Shown one piece after another: positions 1 to 12,819 of a stretch of DNA of 64,000 nucleotides. The stretch is taken from positions 10,498,170-10,562,169 of the forward strand of contig CM028888.1 of NCBI GenBank assembly GCA_016801885.1, written 5' to 3'. This stretch comes from Toxotes chatareus (lineage: Eukaryota; Chordata; Actinopteri; Toxotidae). The translations under genes were made by a program, and so were the position numbers. Under the pieces are notes generated by a model. The model was not told the origin of the DNA, did no database searches, and saw only the letters and a list, made by a program, of their open reading frames with translations. Position 1 is the first letter of the stretch; the number at the start of each line of letters is the position of its first letter.

Positions 1-577
1 TTCTCTTTGCTTTACATCTGTCAGGTCAGACCTACTTCTTCTATCTTGACTATTTGTACATCAGATCGGTTTGGGGCCTTGACCTTGAGAGTTTTGAAAT
101 ATATATGTGTGTGTGTTTATTTTATATAAGGTCATGCTTTAGACACATATGGATGGATTATTTTTTTGTCCGATTTTCGGTCCAGCTGTCCAGCTACACT
201 CCTTGGAATTAATGTGGGTTAGACTTGACTACACTGATATAGCTAAGACTTTTGTTTTCCTATTATGATACATAATTTTCACTGTTCATTGGCTATTCTT
301 TCCAAATATACAATATATATATAATATCTATTCCAAATAATACCTTCACTAGCACACTTCTATGTATCAAAGCTTTGCAAAACATTCTTTAAAAACATTT
401 TATTCTTACAACATACACATCCAACGTCTGTCAACGTCTTTTATTAAACTGAGTTTGGGACTATTAATTTATATTTTACACAGCTCTGTAACTTTTAATC
501 TCTTGTTAAATCTGTATTGTTCAATTTTAGCATTTTTCAACTTTATTTAACTCCTTTAAATCCTAAATCATAAGTCA

Positions 578-627
578 TTTTGAATTGCCTTGTGTTTGAA
601 AGACGCTACACAAATAATAACTTAGAT
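578..627 (+). repeat. Retroposon 3'-tail-like motif
   Basis: GAATTGCCTTGTGTTTGAAA followed by GACGCTACACAAATAATAA resembles the conserved 3' tail of teleost SINE/LINE families (consensus around GTGCTATACAAATAAA). Only this tail-length stretch is recognisable, so it is probably a decayed insertion. Confidence 0.4.
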
Positions 628-1703
628 AAGACAAAATACCTTGACAACAGAACAGCTTTTCATCTTTTGTCTTACTGTGACTGCCTGGCTGTAACTCAGA
701 AAAGTATAAGAGTTTGATCATCACTGCTAAACACACCACAATCACGTTTACATCCACAGCTGTCATACAACAGTTGCCTGCTGTTGAAGACATTAGCTGT
801 TCTATTATATTAACAACTGGCCAACAGCCATCTTAACCTCACAAGAGCATTCATCATCATCACCAGCTGTGTTCCTCACATCACATCAGTGAGAATTTTC
901 CCCAACTTCTTACTTCACATGCCATCAATTAATTGCTTTTCCCAAATTTTAATGTTTACACCACAAGTTTGTCTTTCCACAATTTCTGTGTTTACTCTGG
1001 ATATGGCAGATAAATGTCTGTTGCACGGAAGCAGGGGAAACTTTTAACACTGAGGGAAAAAAACAACCGCAAGGCTTTTTGGCACCTTACACCCCAAGTG
1101 TGCTTTCTCTCTCCCTGTTTTAATCCTGCCTTCCATACCTGTGCAATTTTCTGCTATGCACCGTTACCCCTTCCACCTATTCTTTTCCCCTTTCAGCATG
1201 TTATAACTCAGCTATGAGAAAGCAGAGTGACTGTAGAGGTATCTGCAATTTCTGGGCAGGATGTTAGTCAGTGCACCCACACAGTTAAAGCAATGCTTTG
1301 TGACTGGTCAATGACGACAGATACTGCACAGGTGAAAAATCAAAATACGCCTACTTTCTTTGTCATTACTGCAAAGTCGCTCCCTTGTGCTTCTGCTTTC
1401 CCTTCTCCATTTCTCTCCAAACCTCTTCGTTTTGTATCTCTTTCTCTCAGGTTCACCCTCTGACACAAACACACTAGCCACCAAAGTATTGATAGCCATG
1501 CCATCAGTTGATTTCATTTAGTATTACAAAGCTACAAAATATTCCCTTATTGTTTTGTATTGGCAATGGACTGGATAGAGAAAATATGCAGTCTACATGA
1601 CAATAGGTCAAAGCATTCCAAACAAAAGACAATAAAAACATCTAATTTGACTGAGTAATTAAGCCAAGAGATGACTTCCGAGCTATTGTATTATGCTACT
1701 GCA
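628..1703. other. No gene seen
   Basis: Unique-looking AT-rich sequence. Short open frames lack acceptable splice context and codon structure. Presumed intron of the minus-strand gene or intergenic. Confidence 0.6.
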
Positions 1704-1721
1704 CCCCCCCCCCCACCCCCC
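1704..1721 (+). repeat. Poly(C) tract C11-A-C6
   Basis: Eleven C, one A and six C. The minus strand has an uninterrupted G11 and G6 and can form a four-tract G-quadruplex. Confidence 0.9.
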
Positions 1722-1839
1722 TTTATCTTTGCCTCTAAAGGTTTCTTCCACTCTCTTCTCTCCTCTTATTTTTCTCCTCCCAGCTTCCTCCCCAGTCATT
1801 TGCTGCTTATTAGAGAGTCTCTCTGTCAACCTTGTCCCA

Positions 1840-2035
1840 TCTAATTTTCACCCAATTACAATCTAAATGAACCACAGGACTGCTTAACTTGCTTTGCCTC
1901 TTCCCATTGTTTAATTTGTGATGGTAACAAACTCTGATTAGGCCTCCGCAAAGGTTCATAAATTAAGCACTCAAGGCCAAATTAATCTCCATTCCCTGGG
2001 AAGATAAATGGGCAATATTCATTTTTTCCATATGG
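1840..2035. promoter_or_regulatory. Possible conserved enhancer-like element
   Basis: This non-repetitive, AT-balanced stretch is packed with binding-site-like words: CAATTA, TAATTT, GATTAG, AACCACAG (RUNX-like), CAAAGGTTCA (HNF4/nuclear-receptor-like), ATAAATTAA and CCATATGG (CArG-like). Such clustering is typical of developmental enhancers in fish introns. Conservation cannot be assessed from this sequence alone. Confidence 0.2.
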
Positions 2036-5000
2036 ATCCCACTGACAACAATAACACACTGTGAGAAGAGGAACACTCAATGAAAATGACTGCATATTTT
2101 CCACAGTGTGAGGTTTTGACCAGGGATGGTTTGTGCATCACCAACCAGTAAAATGTCATTTACTGAGAATTTACTTAAAATCATATGCAATGTTTGCAGC
2201 AAAGCAGTTTCCACTCGTAGCATCTGCCTTCCAGAGGTAAAACTGGGCCAATTTGATTAATGTCATCCTTTCAATGTGAGGAGCGTAGACGGCACAATAA
2301 AGGGTTTGCCAAAGAGGGAGTGGACGACTGAAAAGGAGAGTGAAAATAAGGGATAGAAAAAAAGTGCAAGGATAGTGGCTTGAGGTAAAGCAAAAGATAA
2401 AGACACAATATAGGAAGCGAGAAAGAGGGGGAAAGAGAACATAAACTGAAATAATAAAAAATCGAAAGTGGGAGAAGCACCCAGCCAACAGCAGTGAAAA
2501 CAGACAATCCCAAAGAGGTGCACTGATCGTCATCCAAGGAAAAGGAGAACAAAACAAGAAAATCAAATGCAATTGCCTGATTTTGACAGTGGATCTAGTT
2601 TGGCATACAAACAGGCAGCGGATAATTAGTCTCAAGAGGGAAATCAGCACAGACAAAGTGGGGGAAAAAGCTCACAATATTAAAAGCAGCTGTCCTCAAA
2701 TGACAGGGCAAACATATTACAGGCCTGTGGGCTGGTAGAGATTTTCACTCTTCCCACACTTTACCACTACATCACTTTTTTCTCTGGTAAATATATGGCA
2801 TAATATTTATTCCTGAAAACATCAGATATTAAAGCCTCAAGAGGCTTACATCATTTAGTTGATGTGTGCAACATAAACAGCAGAAATTAAATCCAAATCA
2901 ATATGCCCTCTACTTCTCATGTAGTTAAATATAATCTAAAACTTATTTGAACCTGTAGCAGTAGCTACTGCAAGGGAGGCACACTGTAGGAGCTATCAGT
3001 CATGTAGTCTGCAGTTAATATTTTCTTATATCCATGGCCAATGAAGTTGCTCACAGCAGAGACTATAGCTCTACTAGGAGGCTCCCAGCTACAAAAAAAT
3101 CATTAAACTATATAACTATGTACCACAAAAGTGCTAGGGAAAAAAAGAAACTCAATCTATGAAAACAATAAGACTGAAAATTGCCAGTTAAAGCCTATTA
3201 AGCCATAGCCCCACCACCTCACCACTAGTGGATTCCCAAACCTGTAAAAGCCAAATTAAAAAAAAAAAAAAACTCGTCTACAAGTTTGAAGACAATGTCA
3301 TCATTTGTTCACAAATCAGACAGACGAGACACTACCACCATGAAATACCACAGTGTCTTGCTGATTCCCCAGTTGTGAATAATTTTTTTGTTATTAATAG
3401 TATGTCCTGTCTGCAGTGCTGAAGAACATTTCACTGAACAATACACCTTATCTTGGTAGATGCTGGTATCTAGACATGCACAAAGAAAGGAAAACCAAAT
3501 ATTGTTTACGCACAACATGCAGAGAAAAATTTTTTTTATCACAGACGGACACAACAACTGCACATTAACAGACGGTAAACTGTACTGGAGATACATTTAA
3601 TAATATAGAATCACCAAGAGACAGATAATATATATGACAGCCTATGTATTTCCTGTTTAGATATAAACTATTCATAGAAAGATCCATTTTTGGACCACGT
3701 AGAACACAAAAAATGGAAATCTTAAATCCTTTTAGATGCTTTAATATAATATATAATGATCTTAACAGTAAGAAGAGATTGCATTCTTACTATAACACTT
3801 CCATCTTCTAAACCTGACAGAGGCTACTCCAGCCAAAGCTGTTTTGTGTCATAGTTTATGATATTATAGCTCAGTCAATTACTCTCTAAGTGTTGATGAA
3901 TTCATTCACTTGACACTTATGCATTTCTAACTGACCTGAAAGTCAAAATATGGCAAAAAGAAGAAAAAAAAAAAACTTGGCTGTTGTTCCTTGCTGATGC
4001 CTCTAACACAATTGCCATACACGTCATTAACACAGTCAAACACATTGCTGATGTAAATGAGTGACTGTCAGCCACAATCACGTCCCGTTATCACCTTGTC
4101 CATTGTAATGACTCATTGCGAGAACTGACTCACATCAGTGAGCAGGAAGTGATCCAGTGAACCAGATAAATGAAGATGACAACAGTATCCTAACAGAGAA
4201 AAAGGCCTGAAAAGTTGTTGGTTTAAATATCCAGTGCAGTGTTTGGACAAACCTAGATGGTGACAAAAAATGTGACTTTCTCATCCTTTGACAGCAGTCA
4301 AGGGGCTCTAGAGACACCGTAACCCTAATTACTGTTGATCAGTGGTAATAAGTATGAATGGTTGTGCAGGGCAGTTTCTAGACAAACCGCCACATTCACA
4401 GCACAAGGGAAAACCATATAAACACAGGAAGAACCTAAAAACAGTACAGAAAGAATCCAGTCAAGCGTTAGGCATTGCTACTCTGCACAAATCCAGAGCA
4501 AAATGACTTTGTCCCTTGGACTTTAAGCTCTGGAGACAAACATTAGTCCCAGTGTATGTAAATCCAAAGCCATGACCTTCAGTCCTTAAGTTTTCCCCTT
4601 CTGGTGTTCCCATCAACTTCCTGTGAGTGCATACTGAATAGGTTTTCTGTTATTATGTGTTTTTCTTTACTATTCAACCAAAAGTGTCTGCACATTTACT
4701 GGGCTATATATATCTTCATCCTGCCATCCTGGTGCACAGCTACCTTTCATCCGCCTACCCCATCAATGCTGGTGTCCTTTTTTTTTGTACATGCACATAT
4801 ATCAGTATCAACATCTACGAGGAGAGGCAAAGCTAGAAAAAGCTAGAAAGGGAAATGTCACTGATGGATCTATATACATATGTAACACAATAGAGGTGGG
4901 TGGCGAGGGGAGGGCATATTTTATTTAATTTTATTGTAACAGTACTTGTTCAACCAAAAGGGGAATATTTCTATATCCTATGGCCTGTTGGCCTCTTAAG

Positions 5001-5340
5001 TGGAATTCCAAATGATGGAGTCAAGGGGTTTAGATGATGCTGCTGAAATAAAACTCAGAAAGACTGACTGACATGTGACGTGCATTGTTTCTGGAAATAT
5101 GAGTCATGATATACATATACAAAAAGTAAGAAAAATTTCAATAAATCACAATCTTGAATTGCAATACTTGCAGAATTGCAATTCTTTAAAAAAAAAAAAA
5201 AAAATCACATACATATGCAATCTGCACTTAAGTATCATAATAGCACTGAACCATGAGATAAGCATATCATCCCTACCCTATAACCCAATGTTAAAAAGAC
5301 ATCAACTAACAATCATCCACAAATAGAAAGAAAAGAAAAA
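2036..5340. other. No gene seen; purine-rich tract at 2,270-2,560
   Basis: The plus strand at 2,270-2,560 is strongly purine-rich, which leaves overlapping frames open on the minus strand; their Phe/Ser/Leu-only composition marks them as artefacts. A tracts occur near 3,256, 3,965 and 5,188. Confidence 0.6.
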
Positions 5341-5367
5341 GGATGGATGGATGGATGGATGAGTGGA
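5341..5367 (+). repeat. (GGAT)n tetranucleotide repeat
   Basis: Five perfect GGAT units followed by one imperfect unit (GAGTGGAT). Confidence 0.9.
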
Positions 5368-6122
5368 TGCCGAATAATGAAAAAGAACAAAAGAAATCCT
5401 CTAGGTCATGTTTAGGTCGAACAGAAACAGGCACAGAGAAAGAGCGATTTACTCTGGAAATGAAGACAACACATCATAATGGGCCTAAAGCTTATAGAGG
5501 AACTCACTTGTCAAATAGGGAGCAGTCAGCTCTGGAAATATTGCTGTTACAGTAACATACACACAAAATGCTCAGTCTCACTGTCACGCACTACAATACA
5601 GAAAAATACACAAAACAGCAGGCCAAGAAAAACACATGTGCACACTTAGGCTGTAGAGAGAGTAAAAAAAAAAAAAAAAACCAAAACTTTATGTGTGGTG
5701 CCAATACAGCTACATGACAACACCTTTCACAACAACTCAGGCAGCCACTCAGACTGATACAAAACAATTGAATTACTAGATGGAAAAGCAACCAGGAGTG
5801 AAAAAGCAAAGGATACAAAACAAATATTGCTGTTTGCCAGAAATGAAATGCTGAAACCAACTTTTCTGTAACAACATGCACCTGTATCAACTAAGAACTG
5901 AATCTCTCCCCTGGCCCCAAGATTACATTTAATACTAAACTGAAATTCAGTTTCATCATCACCTGTAGTGGGCATTTATGTACACCTGGCACTTGAATAA
6001 AAATACAAGAAAAAAAAAAAAAAAAGACAGAAAAATACCCAGCTCTAGACCGTGGATTGCAGCAGAGACGAATATGAATCCGTAGAATTTCTATGGTGAA
6101 AAATCAATAGCTGAGCCAGATT

Positions 6123-6146
6123 AAAAAAAAAAAAAAAAAAAAAAAA
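6123..6146 (+). repeat. Poly(A) tract, 24 A
   Basis: Uninterrupted A24. Other A tracts lie close by at 5,664-5,681 and 6,008-6,024. They may be old retroposon tails but no body was recognised upstream. Confidence 0.9.
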
Positions 6147-6305
6147 CATGCTTGAGAGTAACACATTCAAACACTAAGTTTTTAGCTAAATACTTCAACA
6201 ACAACATCCCTGGGCCTACAACTACTATTGAGAAGAGTAGTACTATCAAACTTTTAGTATGATTCAACTCCATTATTTGTACTGGTTTCGTAATTCTGGC
6301 TGTGA

Positions 6306-6412
6306 CAGCTGTAGCTCAGATAGTAGAGCGGATTAGCCATTAATGGCTGGTTTAGTGGTACTATACTATGCTCCTTCCCCCTAATGATGTCTCAACAGCC
6401 ACACTTAGACCT
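6306..6412 (+). mobile_element. tRNA-derived SINE fragment
   Basis: GTAGCTCAGATAGTAGAGCG is a clear tRNA-like A box (TAGCTCAG...GTAGAGC). It is followed at the right distance by GTTTAGTGGTACTATACTAT, which looks like a decayed B box in the style of fish SINEs that read GGTTCGATCCC-GGCTCC here. The body continues with GCTCCTTCCCC. No intact cloverleaf is present, so it is not a tRNA gene. The 3' border is unclear. Confidence 0.55.
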
Positions 6413-7532
6413 GCTCCACAAGGAAGACACAGAGTGAGCTGCACATGAGCCGAGCAGCAGCTGAAGTTCTCCGCAGGATGCATTCAGACACAGTATTGAA
6501 TTGTAGGTCACCTGCATTTTGGAAATGTTCACAGGCCCATACAAAATCACTGTAGCTAAGTGCGTAAAATGCAGGATAATAGAATTGTTGAGCACACTTG
6601 AGGTCACATTTATCTGCATACAGCATCAGTAAAACAAAAGCCGCTACATGGCCTGAATAGACAGCTGGATTGATTAAAACAGACGCATACCTGTTCTGTC
6701 ACATGTGCGTGAGACGGACGACTGAAAAATGCAGGTGAAACACTTTCTGTATAGACATGCCGTTATCTGGGGGTTCATAGTCAAGAATATGAATGATCTT
6801 ATTTATAAAGGCATCAATTGTCTGAACAATCACTGTGAACAGCCTACGAGGCTCAAGCCAAACAAACATTACTTCATTCTTTCTGAGGTCCCCTGTCATC
6901 ATTTTTGACAGGGGACTGAAGATGGTTGACAGCAGAATAATTACTCACATGACAAATATATTTTCCAACTTATAGACAGGTTGTCACTTGGAATGAGTCA
7001 TGTCAGGTGCTTCTACTTTTTGGTCTGTTGAGTCGATGAGAATGGCAGGACATGGTGGACTTGAGTTTCACAGTATTCCTGAAAAATCCTCCTTTTTTAA
7101 AACTACACTACTATTTCCTCTCAGATTGTGTCAAATGCAACTGAATAGACAAGTCTAATGTCTGTTTGTTCCACAACTGGTTGGCAGATTATCTCTTGGC
7201 ATCCACGGACAAGTGAAATCCTTTCAAAATTTTAAATCTGAAATGTTTTCACACACTCCTTTTGAGGACAGCACAGCAATGAATGTGATGCAGTAACAAG
7301 TGGGATTTTTCAGTTATATCATCATCAGAGCTCTCCTCTATAACAGGCTGCATGGTCCATTTTATGGGAGCCATTTAGATTTGAATTACTTCCCAGCAGC
7401 ATTTCCCAGTAATCAGAAAACCAAAGTGTATGCCATAATAACAGCAGAAGAAAAAAAAAGATTTTGTCATGGAGTACAACACGGCATATTTTGAAAAATG
7501 CTGTTTGCTTTGAACACAGTAAGTGTACTCAC

Positions 7533-7566
7533 ATTGATCGATGTTCCCGTCTGCTTTCCCCTTCTC
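7533..7566 (-). CDS. Candidate 34-nt coding mini-exon of the same minus-strand gene
   Basis: On the minus strand, CTCTGTTTGCAG is followed by 34 bases and then GTGAGTAC: a good acceptor and a near-consensus donor. Read in phase 0, as the 18.1-kb exon would require, it encodes EKGKADGNIDQ plus one base with no stop. The hydrophilic peptide would extend the Ser/Arg-rich linker after the signal peptide. The splice sites and phase compatibility are what is seen. That it belongs to the gene at 18.1 kb, or to a transcript from the promoter near 17 kb, is inference. An isolated acceptor-donor pair 34 bases apart can also arise by chance in 64 kb, so confidence is modest. Confidence 0.3.
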
Positions 7567-10500
7567 CTGCAAACAGAGAGCACACACAAAGAGTGGTTAT
7601 TACAGGCTCGGAGGAGTGAGACAAAAAACAAAAAACAAAAAGAGCCCTTTCTGCAGCTTTTTGCAGACCATTCGTTAGTGTGTCTTTTCCTCTTTTCTGG
7701 GCTCAGAGAAGGACAACGACAGAAAACAAAGGTGAACAGATGGAAAGAGTGAGAGAGAACGGATGATGGATGACAGGAGAGAAACGAGAACACCTTTGCA
7801 AAGGCGGATCCCACAGTCAATTCAATCACCCAATTGGAATTATACTTGCCAAATGGGTGCAAGATGGCAGGTGTCACCATATTGTGCTGGAATGTTTATC
7901 AGGATGTCAAACCACTGATAACACGAGGATAAAGTCTGACTTATTTATCAGTCCTATCTGTGAGTATGATATTGGCAATGCAGTTTCAAATTTATCAAAA
8001 TAAATGCCACTTTCATTCATTGCTTTCCAACTACTCTTCTTGTTAAGTAGTGTTTAGATAAAGAAAAAGAGGACAATCATATCCAGTGGTGAGGTATATA
8101 AATAGGATTATTAAAAACAAATCTGCTGTATTAAGAGCTACAGTACAGATACCTGAAAGTGCTGAGGATAAGAAGTAAAGAAAGTGTCCTGCAGCATCAC
8201 AAAGTAGGAACAGAGGCAGAAGAAGATGTGAGACCAAATTCTGGTCCATCTGCATACTATCATATCACAAGAGATGAACACCTTATGTGGTGGACAACAG
8301 GAATTAAGATATTAAAGTATAGATATAAACGTAACAGGGGAGTGGGATAAACAAAATGCAGTCACACGTGAATTAATGATGTGAATGGAAAATGTTTGGT
8401 CTGTGAAAGTTTTGGATGGTTGTGAACTGATATTCACTGCAACTCACAGGTTATGTTTTATTTTTGTTTTTACCTCTAGTAGGAATCCAGCTGACTTGTG
8501 TATCACAGTGTATTTGTGTACCAAAGGTGCAGGGATTTTAGTGTGCATTGTGTGCTTGTTAGCTACTGACCACCTGTGCTTGTTACAGCACTAGGAATGT
8601 CGCTCTGCATAAATGTATCTAAACTTGAAATGCAATTTAACGTACACTAGCAAAACAAAGGATCGACATGCCGTTTAAAAATAGAACAGAAGCTGGTCTT
8701 CCGATGCAACACTGCTTCTAAAGAAGCCAATATGAGGCAGCGATTGAAGTGTTGACATTTTTGCATTCTTGTCCCTCAGTGTAGATGTCACTGGTAATGA
8801 GGCTCAGTGATAAAACATGTGTGTCTGCAAGGCCCTCTTGCCTTCCCAGGAGACTGAGAGCCTCACAAGAAACACAGCAGTTTTAGTGCCTCCTGTCATT
8901 GCTTCCTCCTTTGTCTCCACATCTCTATCCCCTCTCTCTTTCTGCCATCTGTCCATCTTAATTGCAGACGTGCTTCCTCATGATAGCAGGATAAAATTGA
9001 GTGTAGTCATCAGCACCGCCTTCCATCATCTCGAGTGCTGCTGTTTGATCAATTGATTAGAGAATCAAACCAAGCATAGAGGTGAAAGAAAGGCTGTGTG
9101 CTTCTTTCTAAAAATACTGTCCTCTCTTTACCATGACTCACCAGGGTTTGTTTTGTCACTTTCATTTACACATGCAGCATTTGGGGACTTCTATGGTGTA
9201 AAATAATAGCAGAATGCAACTACAGGAATGCCACTTGATAAGGCAAAGTCAACACTAACATTCACCCACAGATGATCAGGAGGCAGTTTGTATTTTTCTC
9301 TGAAGTGTTGTCTGTCACTTTCAGTATGCAAAGAAATGTACATAAGTACCAACAAAATTTCACTTCAGCAAATAGGGCAAAGCCACTGGGTTTCAAATAG
9401 CTGGCATCTGATGTTATTTGCTACCATATTTTCTCTTTGTGATAGAGGCTGATTAGATGGGTGTATTTCTACACAGAACGCTTGCCCAGCAGGCAGGATT
9501 ATGTGTTAAGATTATGAGATCAGTAGGGATGCTGAGTGATATATACACAATAGGGCAGACAGCAGATTCAATATGTTTTAACCTCTTGAGCCTTAGCCTG
9601 TATTTGCTTGACTTTCGCTCCCTATATTTCCAGGCTTACTGCATACTCACTACATGTTTTCAGGACATGAGGCTACTCAGAAATTCCATCTATGGGCTTT
9701 TAACCAAAAAAAAAATCAAAAATTGCACCATTTGTGTCCAGAGGGTTGATGGGGTTTTAACGACCTTAACCTCTGAGCAGGAAGTCATATGCAATGAAGA
9801 CAAAATGTGCCAGCTGTGTTCTTTACAACTAATTTCTACATAACATTTGAAAGACAATGCAAGAAGGCATGAGCATTACTGCACTCATGCTGTGGCCACC
9901 TAGCACAGGAGTTAGGGCAGGGTGATCTTGTTTTCAAAGACTGTTTGCCCACTTTATTGGGTTTTGTGGTAGCAACAGAGTTTAAGTGTACAAGCTCGAG
10001 ACTGTTAGAGCTTCTCAAAAAAGTTAGTACAAACAAATCTCTGAGTGCTACATGCCTCCATCTCGGATGCCATTTAAGCACCCACGCAAAATAAGAACCG
10101 TTGACACTGCTGCCATAGAGACTGACATTTTGTGGGAATGCATCTGAACAGCAGGGCAATTCAAGCCAAGCTGTGTCTGTTACGAATTCTGCTTGAATAT
10201 GCCATTTCCCTGCTCTCTCATATGCGTTGCTATGCAGGCACTTTTCATTCAAGGACCCATATGTTTATATGTACCCACTTTCTGTCTCTCCATCTTTCTC
10301 TGGCTCTCAATTCCAGTCAACAACAAAACTCTCTGCTAGAATTAGATGTCTGTATGCCAACTCAGCACTGCAGCTTCAATATATTTGTTAAGCAACAGCC
10401 TCAGATATAGTCTGATACAAAGAGCATAATAAAACTTTGACCTGTTAAACATACTGCCTGATCATGACAAAAAGGGAGGATGAGGGAAAAAAAAGTTGAA

Positions 10501-12819
10501 GCCATAAGTGACTGTGCTTTCACAAGAGTTCATCTATACGCATTCAATAATTATTCCTTAATGTCTCTTGCTTAAAAGAACCTGTCTCATCTAACAGCAA
10601 TTCATCAGTGTACCAACAACCTACTTAATGAGCTAAATGAAAAGGAACCAAAAGGGAAAAAAACATTAGCAATAAGTGGAAATGCCTTCACAGGAATAAC
10701 TGTGAGGAGTCCTAAAACAGAACTTCTCAGCATCATTATCTGGAGTGGTTTCGTGTTCCAGTGATACTCAGTGGCACGATCTGTGCTCTAAACTTTTTTA
10801 TTTATTCACATCAGTCCATCTAAAGACAAAGTCATAAAACAACAGCTTTGCTAAGTTTTAGATTTAGATTAGCACTTGTGAATTATTGGGCTAATCACCT
10901 ATAGAAGGAACAATTTGCTACTGCCATGCAACCGAAGTTACGTTCATAATTTACCTCAACAACTATTAACAATAAATCACTGGTGTAAATGCAGTTTTAA
11001 TAACTTAGAGACAAGTGTAACTACATTGAGTGGAAACAGTAAAATTACAGTTAAATTACAAACAAACAAGTTGGTGCAAGTCTATTTATTTGGTTGTGTT
11101 GTATCAGCATGATTCTATTTAGAGTACTACTAGACATTAGGGATGGGAATCTCCATCCCTCAAAAGAAATAAGAACACTATATTTTGGCTCTTACTCCAG
11201 GATAATGTGCACAAAACCACTCTCTCCTGAAATATACCCACTCAGCTGCAAACAATTGAAATTTACACTAACTGATCTTCACGAGGGTTATTGTCTAAGA
11301 GAAAACACAGAGAAAGGTGTGTGAGAGAATGTAGCTTTCTAATTTATTTTTTACAATGTATAAAAAATTCTGAAATTATTTATTTTACTGCATCAAGTTA
11401 TTCAACTAAAAGCAACTTACAGTCTTTTTCCTGAAAATAATACAATGAAAGCTTAATTTACTGACCAACATCAATGGTTAAATGCTAAATGTGTGTTCTG
11501 GAGCAAAGGGGTGAAAAGGGAAAAAAAAAAAAAAAGTGTTCCACTGTGTTGTTAATGCTGCGTTTCCAGCAGTGGATAACAACCTCTCTGCTGCAACACT
11601 ATCACGGCAGAAAATCATTATTACCCAGAATGCTGTACAAGCAGAGAGCTTTTGAAATTAAACAGACTGTGGACTACAGCTGGTTGAATAATTTTTTTCA
11701 AACTAATAATAATTGATATTTACATTTAATACTATTAACGAGTAGAGAAACATATTCAACATATTTGTTGGATCTCAAGGATACATACTATGTATTTTGG
11801 TGAGTAAAACTGAATCTAAACATAACTTGCTTGTTTACAAAAAGAACACCACAGGCACAGGCAGTTTTGGTGACAAACAACAATGCTGACCTTCAAAAGC
11901 AAACAATAATCATAATGTCTAGACTTGGTCGCAATGAGCTTAGGACAAAATCTGCTGTTATTAATCAGCTGTGTTCTTTGTTTTCCAAGTTCAGACAAAG
12001 TTGGCGTCACAGCAAAGACATCTGGGAAGCTTTATGCTCATGTCTGCTGCCTTAATGCTTGGTTATGACATGTCACCTCACGCCCCCCCAGTTTCACCCT
12101 CTGTTCTCTCTCAAGGCGCTCCCCATTTATATATCTCTCATCTAACCTATTTGTATGCTATGCTTAATATTTTCTGCTCTGCCTGCTCATCTTTCATCCC
12201 ATCAACACTTCTTCTGCATTGTTTTATGGATATACCAATTGGAGTACATAAAACACCAAAAATATAATCCTCCAATATCCAATGCATTGTTTCACCGACC
12301 ACAAGTATGAAAACAGTTAATTTATCAACAACAATTTCCTGTGTCCACCTTTATTACATGGTAACTGCCACACTTTAGGCTATCAAGGCCCCAGTGTACA
12401 CTACACAATGCTGTGCCCCAATACAGTGTCCTGTATCAAGTAGAAATGTGTCACATTACAGGAGCCAGAGCTGGCACACGCACACACAGCCCCAGACACA
12501 GAATGTAAAGTTTTATTGGTTCATATTATGGTAACCACTGCATATGTTCTGTCTACCTGAGAGGTTTTTTTCCAGCTTTGAGCAGAAATTATCAAGAGAC
12601 AGTCTGAAAAATCATGAAGCAACCCTCTGGGGACTGCAATGTAATAAAAAGCAAAGCTTTATGGGCACAAGTCATAATCAAAATGTAAATGTAATGAGGT
12701 AGCCCCACTCCTGAAAATTAAAACACAAGAGAAGCGCCTGTCATCATGGTGAGAAGGCTATTTGCTCATTTTTCCCCCATTTTCATTGTTCCTGCAGTTA
12801 TTCCTTTTTACTCCTAAAT
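7567..12819. other. No gene seen
   Basis: Intron-like sequence between the mini-exon and the hAT relic. A 138-codon minus-strand frame at 9,836-10,252 has no usable splice sites at its edges and no recognised similarity. GC content stays low. Confidence 0.55.

Noticed and set aside
2171..2656. 161-codon minus-strand open frame
   Set aside because: It arises from a purine-rich plus strand; all three minus frames are open together and are dominated by Phe, Ser, Leu and Pro. No start context, splice site or domain.
5727..5975. Minus-strand LVDTGAC, resembling a retroviral-type aspartic protease motif
   Set aside because: Only the short active-site-like word is present. There is no downstream flap or hydrophobic Gly-Arg motif, no gag or pol similarity around it and no LTR.
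6306..6378. Possible tRNA gene
   Set aside because: Only the A box is intact; the B box is decayed and no cloverleaf can be drawn, so it is a SINE fragment.
6699..6902. 67-codon minus-strand frame with a protein-like composition, followed by CAG then GTATG
   Set aside because: A possible donor exists but no convincing acceptor, and no family was recognised. Length is within chance for 64 kb.
9836..10252. 138-codon minus-strand open frame
   Set aside because: No recognised domain, no signal peptide, ordinary non-coding base composition and no splice pair at the borders.
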